Source: Callorhinus ursinus
Taxonomy: Eukaryota; Chordata; Mammalia; Carnivora; Otariidae
Direction: 5' to 3'
DNA: 64,000 bases
NCBI RefSeq assembly: GCF_003265705.1
Contig: NW_020312936.1
Coordinates: forward strand, 1,332,149-1,396,148
The notes below the pieces were generated by a model. That model was not told the DNA's origin. It made no database searches and saw only the letters and a list, made by a program, of their open reading frames with translations. Positions 21,700-33,650 of the stretch are shown here, one piece after another (within the stretch, counting starts at the first letter, position 1; every line of letters begins with the position of its first letter). The position numbers and the translations under genes are program-made.

Positions 21700-21774
21700 C
21701 ACACATGTACACACATATATGTAATGTGCATATGTATCATAAATAAATATATAAATATATATATATATATATAT
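21700..21774. repeat. Imperfect CA/TA microsatellite
   Basis: CACACATGTACACACATATATG, then AATATA blocks and uninterrupted TA at about 21754-21774. Confidence 0.85.
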
Positions 21775-24313
21775 GAATTGTGGTGCCTGATAAAAACGTT
21801 TTATTTATAGGCTACATCATAACTTCTTCTATGCTATTCTTAGATCAGGCTATGCTATATATTAAGGCAGAAAGAAAGCATAAATGATTTACAGTGGAGT
21901 ACTTTCCTTGAGACTTAGTCTTTAGGTGGAAGAAATAAAGAGGGACATACTATTTAGTGGTAACTTTCCATTATTATTCTTCTTGCCTCACAATGGATAA
22001 AATGATGCAGGAATACCTTCCACAAAGAAACTTTTTTTCCAAATAAGGTAACTTTCAACTTTGTATCATATAAGACAATATTCACAGGTTTCAGGGATTA
22101 GAATATGGACAGATTCCATGTGGCCAACATCCAACTCAATACAACATTCTAACCTATCTTATGATATTCTAAGAATCAAACAAGACATATAATGCACCCA
22201 GCACAAAGCGAGAAAGCAATACATGATGAAATTTGCATTTCCATCATCTTTATCGTGAATAGATTTTTTCATTTTTGACTACAAGTCTATGCAAGAACAT
22301 GTTTGACATGGAATTTATCCCAACAAATTAGAGAATAAAACGTCCGATCGTGATTCATATTTTATGAAAATATTTCAAAGTAAAAAATTTTTTATCTCAA
22401 GCTATGATCATGAATTGTGTATACTTGAGTGTGTGTGTTTGCCTGAGTGTGTTTGCACATGTGTATATGTGTGCATTATACTCTAAACATGTAGGGCACA
22501 TTCATTTCTATTGCATTGGGCAGGGTTTAACTTCATTATGCTAAAAGAATTGGTGTTTATAACACCGTCACAACAAATATCCAGCTATACATTTTATTAA
22601 CAATCAAGAAGTCTCTATATGTCTGATGAGAACATTTTCCGATGTATTTTCAATTCATTTCCACTTACACCTTTCCAGAGAAAATAGAATACCTTCTTAC
22701 TCTCACAGTATGCTGAAGAAAATAAATAAGTTTCATGTTACCTTATGTTCTTCATTACAAATGTACAAAAACTATTTTAGGATATTCACATGCTATTTTA
22801 TATACATGTATTTTTTTCCCAAATAAGCTTATAACTTTCAAAGACTTCTGAAATAAAAAGCGTATTTATAGAAGGTGCTATATTGGTTTATTTTTTTTTA
22901 ACTTTAAAGAGTAGAAGATAGTTTTGTGTATAATTTATATCAGAACTTGGAAAGAAAGTTGTAGGTGAAGATATTCAGTGTGGTAATCACACCATTAAAA
23001 CAATTAAGAGAACAAAATCTATTTATAAAGATACATGTACCAAAATGTGTGAATGTTATAAAAATAATTCCTTTGGAAAATGAAAATAATTTTCTATACT
23101 TTTAAGAATTAAAATTTGTTTGACATTAGTCTAATGATTTATTTAAAATTTTATAAACAGCTGAGAGAACCATTATTATTTCATTTAATTTTGAGGACAC
23201 ATTATTCTTCATTCTCAAATACCTAAATACATTGTCATACAACTGTATCAATTTTGATTTGGTAGTAAGTGTCACACTCAAGTTAGCCAATAATTTAGAT
23301 CAATGTATTTTCAATAGGGCAATTCATTTCAAAATACTTGTCAGTCTTAAAATACTAAGTGAATTTATGTGTCATTTACTTTATAGTTTGACAAAAAGCA
23401 AGATTTGTTAGACTGGTTGTTGGTTTGGTAAAGCCAGAAAAATGTCTGAATATTGCTCAGAGAAGATTTTCATATTTTGAGGGTCTTACATTCTAAATAC
23501 ACTACTTTTGGTCTTAAAGATTTCACTAAGAGTTAAAAATTCTAATACTATAAGAATGATACTGAATTTTTTAAAATATGTATAGAAAAAGAAATACAGG
23601 TGAATCTTTTTTAAAAAGAAAAAAAAGTGGCAGTCCCATTTTGTTTTCTTGATATATCGTAATTAGTATTAACTAGGGAAAGGAGAATAGAGTGGTAAGT
23701 ACAGAAGTGGGAAGCAGCAGAGATTTTCCCCCCATTCTGCCTTGAAAGTGATGGAGGAAATGTTGGCAAGCCCATCCCTGGGACTCGGAATTATATTACT
23801 TAGGAGGGCTGATGGAGATGAGGAAAGTATAATGGGGGGGTTGTGCTGAGCTGACAAATAGACATCCTCCAAATATCTGCTTTCAAGCACCCCTGTCACT
23901 ACAATAGGATCTGGAGATAGGACTTCAAACGTCCTTAATTTTCAAACCTTGACATTTCAAACCCGCCATATTTCTACCAGTATAATGATATGGGCAAAGG
24001 GTCTAATATGTAAATTGGTCAGTCATTTTTCTCTATAAAGCATACTGCCATCCCAAGACCTTATTTATTCTTCAACCCACTGAAGTCTTGGCAGAGAACA
24101 TGATGTCGAATTTCAAGCCTTCAAAGAGAAAATAGATAGGGGTCTCAGTGATTGTTAGCAAACCTGCTGGTTCTTCTCAAGCAAATAAGACTCCATTTGA
24201 GTAACTTCAAATTATGCTCATAATGGTGAGAAATGCTATTTTACATCCACGGTATAAAAAAAAAAAAATCACAGCTTTCCTCTCCTTTCTTTCTCCCATT
24301 GATTTATTCATTT
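21775..24313. other. Intergenic DNA, nothing recognised
   Basis: AT-rich. A TG-rich patch lies at about 22426-22475. No gene, RNA or confident repeat was seen. A 76-codon antisense frame at 23669-23899 has no recognisable product. Confidence 0.5.
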
Positions 24314-24330
24314 TCTTCCATTAAAGTATT

Positions 24331-24523
24331 TTTTTTAAAGATTTTATTTTTTTATTTGAGAGAGAGAGAATGAGAGAGAGAGAGCACGAGAGGGAAGAGG
24401 GTCAGAGGGAGAAGCAGGCTCCCTGCTGAGCAGGGAGCCCGATGTGGGACTCGATCCCAGGACTCCAGGATCATGACCTGAGCCGAAGGCAGTTGCTTAA
24501 CCAACTGAGCCACCCAGGCGCCC
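24331..24523 (-). mobile_element. CAN-type SINE, antisense, exact 17-bp duplication
   Basis: Complete copy of the GGGTCAGAGGGAGAAGCAG subtype. TCTTCCATTAAAGTATT is identical at 24314-24330 and 24524-24540. Confidence 0.97.
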
Positions 24524-24540
24524 TCTTCCATTAAAGTATT

Positions 24541-25140
24541 ATTAAATTGAGTATTTGATTCTCCTGAGTCTTCACTTTGTGTCCCTTGACCAAAGTTAGT
24601 ATAAATAATTAGTACTGGGTACCAAATGGTAAATATTCTTTGATTTAGTCAGGAATCATATTAAAATCATAGAACCCATTGGAAATGTAGTTGCATTTAT
24701 TTGATAAATGCCTGTGGAAAGGAAAGAGGTTGATGAATTACTGGAGCTAATAGCAACAGGCTTTACCGTGTTTCATTGCCTGCATTTAGGAAGCTTTCCT
24801 TGTTTTTACTATCCTATGATGCAGAGTTATTGACTGATCAAATAAAAAAACACTGGGTCTAACATCTCCTAGGTTAAATATTATTGTTTGATGTCTTGCT
24901 AGCATTGCAGATGGCTTCTATTTCGAGGTCTCTCTCTTGCCAATTAAGTTGAGGGGTATGATGGGGGGCAGATACGAAGGCATGGGTAAGACATTTACTC
25001 TCTCCCTACCTTGGCTTGCTTATATATAATGGTGAAGCTACTATACAGCAAGAGATATTTCAGGAGGCCAAAAGAATTCAGTATTAAGATGAAAGCATAG
25101 ATAACTAGGAGAAAATGGAATAGGCTGTTGAGAAAAATCT
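24541..25140. other. Intergenic DNA, nothing recognised
   Basis: No gene or confident repeat was seen. Confidence 0.5.
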
Positions 25141-25142
25141 CT

Positions 25143-25960
25143 GACAAGTGGATACAGTTTTAAATTTAGAAATTAAGAAGGAATCACAAAGCAACATATC
25201 AACAAAAAGCTATAAAAAGTCTATTTCAAAAAAAGCTGCCAAAAGTATTTCCAGCAAATGTGACAAACTGGCAAAGTCCTTATTAATACAGAAAATTATA
25301 CAAATCAATAAAAAAACACCAAAAAATTCAAGAAATAAAGTAGAAAAGGCCTGAACAAATCATTTACAAGATGAAATGTGAAACAGTTTTCAAGTATATG
25401 GAAAAAAAATTTCTATCTCAATAGTAATCAAATAAATGAAGACATTTTTAAGTTATAATATATCCCTATAAGACGGGCAAATATTTTATGCTTATACCTA
25501 CATAATATAGATTATGTAATATATTTTACATGTAAAATAATATATAACATGATATATGTAATATATTTTATGTTATATAACAGTCATTTATGTACATATA
25601 AAGACACACATGTAACTAATAATTAATACCCCAAATGTAAGAGAAAACCAAGCAACCAACCAACCATTTCTTAAAGTGTTATTGCCAGTGATATCATCTT
25701 AGAGAATTAATCCTAAATGCAAATTTCTATGCATTAACATAATTTTTGCAATATTAGTAATACTGACTAAAAAAGTGGTAAACAACTGATTTATTCAATG
25801 ACAGAGGTATGGTTAAAATAAACCAATAAATATTATGTTGCTATCAAAATTATATCCTGAATACTATACAGCAAGAAGAAAAATTATATGTGAATTAAAT
25901 CCTATAAAAACTGAGAGCATAACTACTATTAACATTTTTTATCTCTAGTGTATTTTAAAG
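25143..25960 (+). mobile_element. Old degraded L1 (ORF2 3' part), sense
   Basis: AGTCCTTATTAATACAGAAAA, CAAATCAATAAAAAAACACC, GAACAAATCATTTACAAG, CAATAGTAATCAAATAAATG and later GTGGTAAACAACTGATTTATT, TATGTTGCTATCAAAATTAT follow the order of old L1M ORF2 3' sequence. It is AT-rich and heavily diverged. A 68-codon lysine-rich frame is L1 read-through. Confidence 0.55.
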
Positions 25961-25963
25961 TAA

Positions 25964-25980
25964 TGTGTGTGTGTGTGTGT
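25964..25980. repeat. Short (GT)n
   Basis: About eight GT units. Confidence 0.8.
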
Positions 25981-27469
25981 ATGTATTTTAGGCACAAAAT
26001 CTTGGAAACTTCCCTGACTTCTTGCTGTCTTCTACAAACCATGTATAATCCATGAGGAAATCCTTTTCACTTTACCTTCAAACTATATCCAGAATCTGAC
26101 TTGTCCAGCTCCACTACTTCCAAGTCATTCTTTGTCCTTGCTTCTGCAATGCTTCTTTTGGAATGGATTCTCTCAGAGGTCCATCCGCTTCCTGATTTTG
26201 TAATCATGCCGTTTACCACTACCCACAAGCATGGATATATCCCTTCCTTGGGCTACTTTCTTTCCTCACAAAATGGATGGCCAAGCACACAGTTCAAAAC
26301 TCTGACACTGAGATTTCTTCCCACCATTCAGTCATTCAGTCAACCCCTGCGGAGGACTATAGTGTAGGAACAGGGCACTTTAGGCTTGCATCCACATACA
26401 AAGCCAACACACCTATACACAAACTTGGCCTTTTTCCTACTCCATCAATTGGCCATAGGTTCTTCCCTATGGTATAGGCACAAGCTGAAGGAGAGGAGGC
26501 TGTGTAGCAGTTGTTGATGATACGGGTTCTATGCCATTTGTTCATGCAGTTTTCATTTACCTCTGAACATACTCTGCCCAGCCTCTTGAATGTACCATTT
26601 CCAACTTAGGAAGGATTGTTGCTGATGCCTCCAACTCTAGGACTTACTGGAACTGAAAAAATCAAGTGCATGGTAGTTGTTTCTGGTTATATGGCCATTT
26701 GATGACCTATAATCAAATACTCTATCTCCATAAATACCTAATAGCATACTGGAATCTGTTTTTTAAATGCTATGTAGATTTCTACTATAGATAGCATGGC
26801 CTGACACCGGAACACTAGGATTCTACATTGCAATCCCCTAAATTGGCTTGGCATGAATTCCACATGGTATCTTTTTCCCTTATAGATGACATCTAATGTC
26901 ATATAGTGTGATACATCTTATGGCCCAAGTGGCAGAGTAATCTGTACCACAGCTGGGACCTAATATCAAGTCCTTTCCAATTCTAAACTCCATTTAAGGT
27001 GGTAGTCTTCTGTATCATTCAGTAAACAGTTTGAAGCAATGTGTGGAATATGGTGCATACAGAATTGAAAATGAACAAAGCACCATGGTGCTTTCTTTTT
27101 ATTTGTGAGAGATGTGAGGTGCGATTACTTGTATTTTACTTTAGAGATAATATCCTGGTTTGTTGCAGACCACCAGACCCTCACAAACTGTATTCATTTG
27201 CTGAGTCCTTGTTCGTATAGGTTTCATCTCCCATTTTCGGAAATGCGTATATCTTGCCAGCTCTTCCAATGCATTAGGCGAGGATGGCTTTTTTTATCTG
27301 ATCAAATAGATATGAAAGATATTGTAGACAAAAGTTGTGTAGGAGATCCAAATAATATGAGATCCCTTTTATTATAGTTCTTATAATCCTGGGGTAGTTT
27401 TATTCTTTTCCACTTGGCCCTCCTTCACCACTGTGATAGCTTTTATCCCACATGCCAAGAAACTGATGT

Positions 27470-27499
27470 GTGTGGGGGGTGGGGTGGGGTGTGGGGGAC
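27470..27499. repeat. G-rich tract
   Basis: GTGTGTGGGGGGTGGGG-type sequence with several G-runs. It could form a G-quadruplex on the plus strand. Confidence 0.7.
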
Positions 27500-27809
27500 T
27501 GCTTTCAGCAACCAAATATATCTGTGTTAAAATGATCACTGAGTAGTTCCATAAATCCAATGCACCCACTATGAGCCAGATATGCCCAGGACTCTTTTTT
27601 ATTGCCTGGTCACTATAAATTATATTCCAGGGGAAGGAAGATGGGTATAATAAAGCTTCAGGTCCTAGGTCATTAACGCAAAAATGGACTCTGCTTCTTG
27701 CAGTCTTCAAAATGTCTAGATAGTACCTTTTCCAAGTATTTAGCAACCTAAGTAAACAGTCACTGGTCCATTTGGAAAAGGATGGGAAAAATCATTACTG
27801 TATACCATG

Positions 27810-27847
27810 TTTTTTTCTTTCTTTCTTTCTTTTTTTTTTTTTTTTTT
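27810..27847. repeat. (CTTT)n and T-run
   Basis: T-run, four CTTT units, then a long T-run. No flanking duplication found. Confidence 0.8.
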
Positions 27848-29541
27848 ACTGGATTAAGAATTCTGGCCTTTTCTTCAGCCAATGGGTTGCAGGTCTAAAA
27901 AGATAATCATTTCTATTGGGGGGCTTTATGATTATTCACCTTGGATTTATTTTGATTATATAGACTGATCCATATTCTTGTTGCCTGCTCATCTACCTTG
28001 CCCTCTGGGGATTCTATTTATCACCTCAATAGTAATATGTGCATTAGGGTCCCTTGCTGTCACTCCAACTTTTCTGCTTGTTACAATAATAGCTCCCTCC
28101 ATGCTTCTAGTAACTAAATATCACCACTTGGTCTCTATTATTTTGGGGACCCTAGGTCCCTATTGTCATAATGGAACCAATTTCTGTAACCAAATATTCC
28201 ACCATCAGCTCTGGCCCTCAGAAGTTACAATAGTTTCTCAGTATTGCTAGTGACCCTCTCACCAGCAAATTCCTTATCACTTAGTAAATCCAATGCCTTC
28301 TGTCTTTGTGTGAGATATAATTAATTTTTTAGGTGACAAAGTACCTCTAACCTCACGTGCCCATTCCTATAAGCCTTTTGGTCCCTTCTTCTAGTTTCTG
28401 CCATGGGAATACTGGCATTTCTGTTTTGCCTACTGTGGATCATCATTTACTCCAAGATTGTAAGAGTCATCCTAGCACAAAGTTAATACACTCTTCCATG
28501 GTTCTTTACATAGTGGTAAACCCTGCCTCATGGAAGAGTCCTCTTATAATGATAAATGCTCCATTGTCAAACTTTATGTTTAGCTCCCAACCTCACCCCC
28601 CACAACAAAAAAAAATATTATTATTAAATATTATATCCTTCCATGTAGTCTCTTTCCTTCCTTAGCAGGTCTAGAATTTTCCCAGTTGGCATATGTCATG
28701 ACTTGACCTAGTTATTGGTCTGATGACTAGAAGAGGAGGTTGGAGCATATCTTGAGGAAGGCATCTGTCTTGCAAGGCAAGGCTCTGCATCATCTGCAAG
28801 CAAATGTATGAGGAGGGTCCTAGTCTTTATTCAGGATAAGAAAGATACTTCTATAGGCAGAGAAAATTTAGGGAAATTTGGGGATTCCAGATCGTTGAGT
28901 GAATCAACATAATGTTTCTATCCTAGATCTCATGGTCCCAGTTACTCTCATTAGAAATTCTGAACTGGAATGGTTTTAAAAATTCAACATCATCAAAAAT
29001 ATATATATATTATCTAGAAGCTCTGCTGTCATTAAAATTAAGTTTACAACTTGATCCTCTGCTTCTTCTGAGCTCAAACTCTAGAAGATGATTCTCTTTC
29101 ATATGCTACCATAGAATGATTCTGACTTTTTAATTTAGCTTTTAGTTGGCTATTTGATTTTTAATTATTCACTTACTTTTACTATATTTCTCTAATACAT
29201 TGATAGCTCCCAGCAAGAGGCATATGATTCTATAATATTTATCATCATAAGATTCATAGAACCTCTCAAATGCATGAGATATTACACCTGCCAGAGTATT
29301 TTCTTCCACAGTATCATTCATGTCTCAACTCACCACTGGTGAAAGTTTTCACATTTGCACCTCTGTAGCATTCCAGGTGATGTCAAAACACAATCAGTCA
29401 TGTGGTCTATTGCAAGCTGGGTTACAAATTCTTATTCTAAATATGTAAAGAATCTTATAACTCAGTAACTAAAGGACAAACAATCCAACTGAAAATGAGC
29501 AAAGAATTACAAATAGCAAATGAGCATGTGAAAAGATGCTC

Positions 29542-29743
29542 TGGGGTACCTGGGTGGCTCAGTTGGTTAGGCAGTTGCCTTCGGCTCAGGTCATGATCCC
29601 AGGGTCCTGAGATCGAGCCCTGCATCAGGCTCCCTGCTCAGTGGGGAGTCTGTTTCTCCCTCTTGCTCTGCCCCTCTGCCCACTCATGCTCGCTCTCTCT
29701 CTTGCTCCCTCTATCTCTCTCAAATAAATAAAATCTTAAAAAA
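29542..29743 (+). mobile_element. CAN-type SINE inside old L1
   Basis: GGGGTACCTGGGTGGCTCAGT head, CTCTCAAATAAATAAAATCTT end. The flanks AAAAGATGCTC and AAAAAGATATTC are the duplicated L1 target. Confidence 0.95.
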
Positions 29744-29883
29744 AGATATTCAACATCATTAATTATTAGTAATTTATAAATCAAAATGACAATGAGATGC
29801 TACTTTACACCTACTACAAATGACCACATTCAACAATACAGAAAATAACAAGTATTGGTGAGGAGGTGAAGAAACTAGAATGG

Positions 29884-29970
29884 AAATAACATTCCATTCT
29901 GATAATTATCCCAATGACCTTTCCATTAGAGTCTACCACTCCCTGGAATCTGTTTGTAATGAAAATAGTT
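29884..29970. other. Patch inside L1, paralogous to 33063-33145
   Basis: The L1 runs up to AGAAACTAGAA and resumes at CATACATTACTAATGG. Between lie about 85 bp (TTCCATTCTGATAATTATCC...CATTAGAGTCTACCACTCCC...AATGAAAATAGTT) with no L1 match. The same sequence, about 80% alike by eye, occurs at 33063-33145. Confidence 0.75.
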
Positions 29971-30077
29971 CATACATTACTAATGGTGACATAAAATAAT
30001 ACAGCCACTATGGAAAACAGTTTGGCATGTCTTCAGCAATTCAAAACAAATACCATAGGAATGAGAAATATCACACC

Positions 30078-30268
30078 AACAGGGGCACCTGGGTGGCTCA
30101 GTCAGTTAAGCACCCAACTCCTGATTTCATTCAGGTCATGATCTGAGGGTCATTAGAATGAGCCCCACATGGGGTTCTTGGTCAGCATGGAGTCTGCTTG
30201 AGATTTTCCCTCTCCCTCTGTCCCCCACCCCATGCTCTCTCTCTAATAAATAAAATCTTAAAAAAAAA
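30078..30268 (+). mobile_element. CAN-type SINE, older variant, inside old L1
   Basis: The head has the variant GTTAAGCACCCAACTCC and a TTGAGATTTTCCCTC body, unlike most copies here, so it represents an older subfamily. Duplication GAAATATCACACC / GAAATGTCACACC at 30065-30077 and 30269-30281. Confidence 0.94.
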
Positions 30269-30776
30269 GAAATGTCACACCTACATACATACCCCCCAAA
30301 ATTAAAAACAGGTTTTCAAGCAAAAACCTGAAGTATAAACTTCAAACATATGAATGTTCACAGCTGTGCTATTCATAAGAGCCAAAAGGTAGAAACAACC
30401 GAAGTGTCCATTAATGAATTAATAAACAAAATCATATATCCATATGATAGAATATTCTTCAGCTATTAAAAAGAACAAAGCATTGATACATGCTACAACA
30501 TGAATGAATCTTGGAAACATTATACTAAATAAAAGAAGCCAGACATAGAAGGCTACATATTTTATGATTCAAATTATGTGAAATATCCAGAAAAGGAAAA
30601 TCTATAGAGACAGAAAGCAGACGAGTAGTTGTTTAAGCAAGGAGGGAGTGGGGAATGAGGAGTTACTACTTAATGAGTAAAGGGTTTCTGTTCAGGTGAC
30701 AAAAATTTCCTGGAACTGGAGAATGGTGATTTTGCACAAAATGTGAGGGTACAAATGCCACTGGATTATGTAGTTT

Positions 30777-30973
30777 ATTTTTTTTAAAGACTTTATTTAT
30801 TTATTTGAGAGAGAGAGAATGAGAGATAGAGAGCACGAGAGGGAAGAGGGTCAGAGGGAGAAGCAGACTCCCTGCTGAGCAGGGAGCCCGATGTGGGACT
30901 CGATCCCGGGACTCCAGGATCATGACCTGAGCCGAAGGCAGTCGCTTAACCAACTGAGCCATCCAGGCGCCCA
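30777..30973 (-). mobile_element. CAN-type SINE, antisense, inside old L1
   Basis: Complete copy of the GGGTCAGAGGGAGAAGCAGAC subtype. Duplication GGATTATGTAGTTT / GGATTATGGAGTTT at 30763-30776 and 30974-30987. Confidence 0.96.
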
Positions 30974-31018
30974 GGATTATGGAGTTTAAAATGATTAAAA
31001 TTGTGAGTTTTGCACATT

Positions 31019-32055
31019 AAAGGAAACAATCAACAAAACAAAAAGGCAACACAGTGAATGGAAGAAGGTATCTGCAAATGAAATACTAAGTAAGGGACAA
31101 ATACCCAAAATATATTTAAAAAAAACTTATACAACTCAATAACAAAAAACCAAACAATCCAATTAAAAACTGGGCAGAGGACATTCTTCAAAAAAAAAAA
31201 AAAAAAAAGACATACAAGTGACGAACAAACATATGAATAGATGTTCAACATCACTAATCATGAGGGAAACACAAATCAAAACCACAATGAGATATCACCT
31301 CATACCAGTCATAATGGTTAGTGTCAAAAAGACAAGAAATAACAAGTGTTGGGAAGGGTATGGAGAACAGAGAATCTTTGTGCACTGTTGGTGGGAATTC
31401 GTACAACTACTGTGAAAAATAGTGTGGAGATTCCTCAAAAACTTAAAAATAGAAATACCATATTTACCCAAAGAAAACAAAAACAATAATCCAAAAAGAT
31501 ATATGCATGCTTGTGCTAACTGCAGCATTATTTACAATACCCAAGATATGGAAGCAACCCAAGTGTCCATCAATAGAGGGGAATGGATAAGTGTGGAACA
31601 TTATTCAGCCATAAAAAACAATGAGATTGTATCATTTGCAACAACATTGATGGAACTAGAGGATACTATGCTAAGCAAAATAAGTCAGATAAAGACAAAT
31701 ACCATATGAATTCACTAATATGTGGAATCTAAAAAACAAAACAAATGAACCAAAACACAGATGCCTAAATACAGAGAGTGAACCAGTGGTTGCCAAAGGG
31801 AGGTGGGTGGCATATGGGCAAAACAGAAACAGGGGAGGAACAAACTTCTAGTTATAAAATAAGTAAGTCACAGAGATAAAATTACAGCATAGGGAATATA
31901 CTCAATAATATTGTAATAACATTATATGGTGAGAGATGGTGACTACACTTATTGTGGGGAGCGTGAAGTCATATGCAGAATTGTCAAATCAATATGTTAT
32001 ATACCTGAGACTTAGAATATTGTATGCCAACTATACACTTCAATTAAAAAGATGC
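31019..32055 (+). mobile_element. L1 3' part, sense, younger than its left neighbour
   Basis: AGGCAACACAGTGAATGGAAG, ATGTTCAACATCACTAATCATG, GAGATATCACCTCATACCAG, GGGAATTCGTACAACTACTG, GGAACATTATTCAGCC, ATGCTAAGCAAAATAAGTC and a 3' UTR ending near CAACTATACACTTCAATTAAA. It restarts ORF2 upstream of where its left neighbour ended, so it is a separate 5'-truncated insertion. A 95-codon frame at 31422-31709 is ORF2 debris. Confidence 0.88.
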
Positions 32056-32121
32056 AACACTATTAAATACAAAAAAAATAGTAAGTTTTATTTTATGTAT
32101 ATGTAACCACAGTAAAGAACA

Positions 32122-32314
32122 GGGGCGCCTGGGTGACTCAGTCAGTTAGGTGGCTGCCTTCAGCTCAGGTCATGATCTCAGGTTCCTGGGATGGAACCCC
32201 ACATCGGGCTCCCTGCTCAGCAGAGCCTGCTTTTCCCTCTCCCTCTGCCTGCCACTCTGCCTACTTGTGCTTGCTCTCTGTCAAATAAATATATAAAATC
32301 TTAAAAAAAAAAAA
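32122..32314 (+). mobile_element. CAN-type SINE, sense
   Basis: GGGGCGCCTGGGTGACTCAGT head to a long poly(A). The short duplication AAAGAACA flanks it. Confidence 0.95.
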
Positions 32315-32317
32315 AAA

Positions 32318-33650
32318 AGAACAAAGTCCCATCCAAATTCTGCTGCATGAGACCAATGTATCATCAACATTTTTATATCATATCCCTCAGAAAACAGACT
32401 GTACCTTCAGGACATTTCTTGGAGAGAGCTAGAGAAAACAACTGTGAGGGACTAAAAGCAGCAGCAGGATTGGACAGAAGGAGAAGTTGCAAAGGAAGCC
32501 TCGGCTAATCCTACAACTAGCTCTGGTGGTGGCTTAATTGTTCGAATATTTCAAAATTAAGGCTAGGGGTAAGATCTTCATACTTGAATTTCTACCAGAT
32601 ACAGACTGTTCCCAGAGAGGGGACCCTAGCATTAAGTGAAGCTGTAAACTTTGGCCAAAGGCAGTTTCCTGAAGAAAGACAGCCATGAAGCATTCATATC
32701 TGCCATTCTTAGCGGCTGTAGAAATGTGAGCCCCAGCCTTGAAAAGTAGAGTCTGATTGCTGTCTACACCAGAGCAGTCAGTACAACACATTAAGGCAGA
32801 AATACTTTTTTTTTAAAGATTTTATTTATTTATTTGAGATAGAGAGAATGAGAGATAGAGAGCACAAGAGGGAAGGGGGTCAGAGGGAGAAACAGACTCC
32901 CTGGCGAGCAGGGAGCCCGATGTGGGACTCGATCCCGGGACTCCAGGATCATGACCTGAGCCGAAGGCAGTCGCTTAACCAACTGAGCCACCCAGGCGCC
33001 CAAGGCAGAAATACTTTCTATTCCTATATTCTGATTCACCAGCATGGAATAAAATTGACAGTAGAATTCCATTCTGACAATTATTCCAATGATGTTTCCA
33101 TTAGAGTCCACCATTCCCAAGAATCCGTAATGAAAATAATCACCTCTCCAACCTTTTTGGCCATTTTGGTAAATGGAATGCTTTGAAATGGTGATGTCCA
33201 TCTAGACGTTTATCCTTAGTTGGGCTACATGTCATAAATTTTCAGGAAACCCTTGATTGTAAATTGTCTCTTTCAAAGCCCGTATCACTTCTCATCAAAC
33301 TTTTATGTATCCATATTCAACTAAATCATTAACTGATTGTAATTACTTTATTTCAACCAGATCTCCTTTAATACTTTTATTTACTTACTTAGCTCTTCCC
33401 AGCTTCATGACACTTTTTTCTTACAAAAGTCAGCATATGGACCTCTTCCTTGCACTCCTCTCAGGCTTGTGGAGCCAGTACGTCGAGACTTGGGAGTGCT
33501 TTGGAATGCAAGTTTCCTCGGGATCCTCTGAGGAAGAGTGTTGGAATATGAAGGTTTCAGAACCTTTGTTTGGTTTAAGACATACTGAGGCACAAATTAC
33601 TCTGGAGACCTCCCCTGTGGCATCAAACTAAAGCCATCCTCTGTGGGACT
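32318..33650 (-). mobile_element. Possible further part of the antisense retroviral remnant
   Basis: Minus-strand frames of 62-86 codons (32534-32791, 33405-33593) and the 33002-33201 segment look like broken coding sequence. The antisense ERV-like remnant ends at about 29.4 kb, where two L1s begin, and could continue here. I cannot identify the gene. It may be unrelated unique DNA. Confidence 0.25.
32809..33001 (-). mobile_element. CAN-type SINE, antisense, exact 16-bp duplication
   Basis: Complete GGGTCAGAGGGAGAAACAG-subtype copy. AAGGCAGAAATACTTT is identical at 32793-32808 and 33002-33017. The 123-codon minus frame here is a fusion of SINE and flank. Confidence 0.97.

Larger units (their letters stand above)
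25985..29430 (-). mobile_element. Degraded endogenous retrovirus internal region, probably ERVL-type pol, antisense
   Basis: Read on the minus strand, the region holds diffuse protein-like blocks separated by stops and shifts. One is a 121-codon frame at 27381-27746; others lie around 26.7-27.1 kb and 26.2-26.5 kb. I associate these with the RT-connection/RNase H part of ERVL-like pol. It has no intact frame and no flanking LTR that I can define. The right side is cut by an L1. The family assignment rests on memory of the family's layout and could be wrong. The host copy is long dead. Confidence 0.45.
29430..31018 (+). mobile_element. Old L1, ORF2 3' part and 3' UTR, sense
   Basis: ATAACTCAGTAACTAAAGGAC, AAATGACAATGAGATGCTAC, GAAAACAGTTTGGCATGTC, AAGTGTCCATTAATGAATTAA, GAAGCCAGACATAGAAGGC and a 3' UTR near ATGTGAGGGTACAAATGCC. 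It is interrupted by SINEs at 29542, 30078 and 30777 and by an unrelated patch of about 85 bp at 29884-29970. Confidence 0.85.

Noticed and set aside
25148..25354. 68-codon lysine-rich frame as a small basic protein
   Set aside because: It lies inside old A-rich L1 sequence and reflects composition.
32830..33201. 123-codon antisense frame as a small protein
   Set aside because: Its C-terminal half is antisense SINE. Only the N-terminal part is non-SINE, and that is recorded as a patch paralogous to 29.9 kb.
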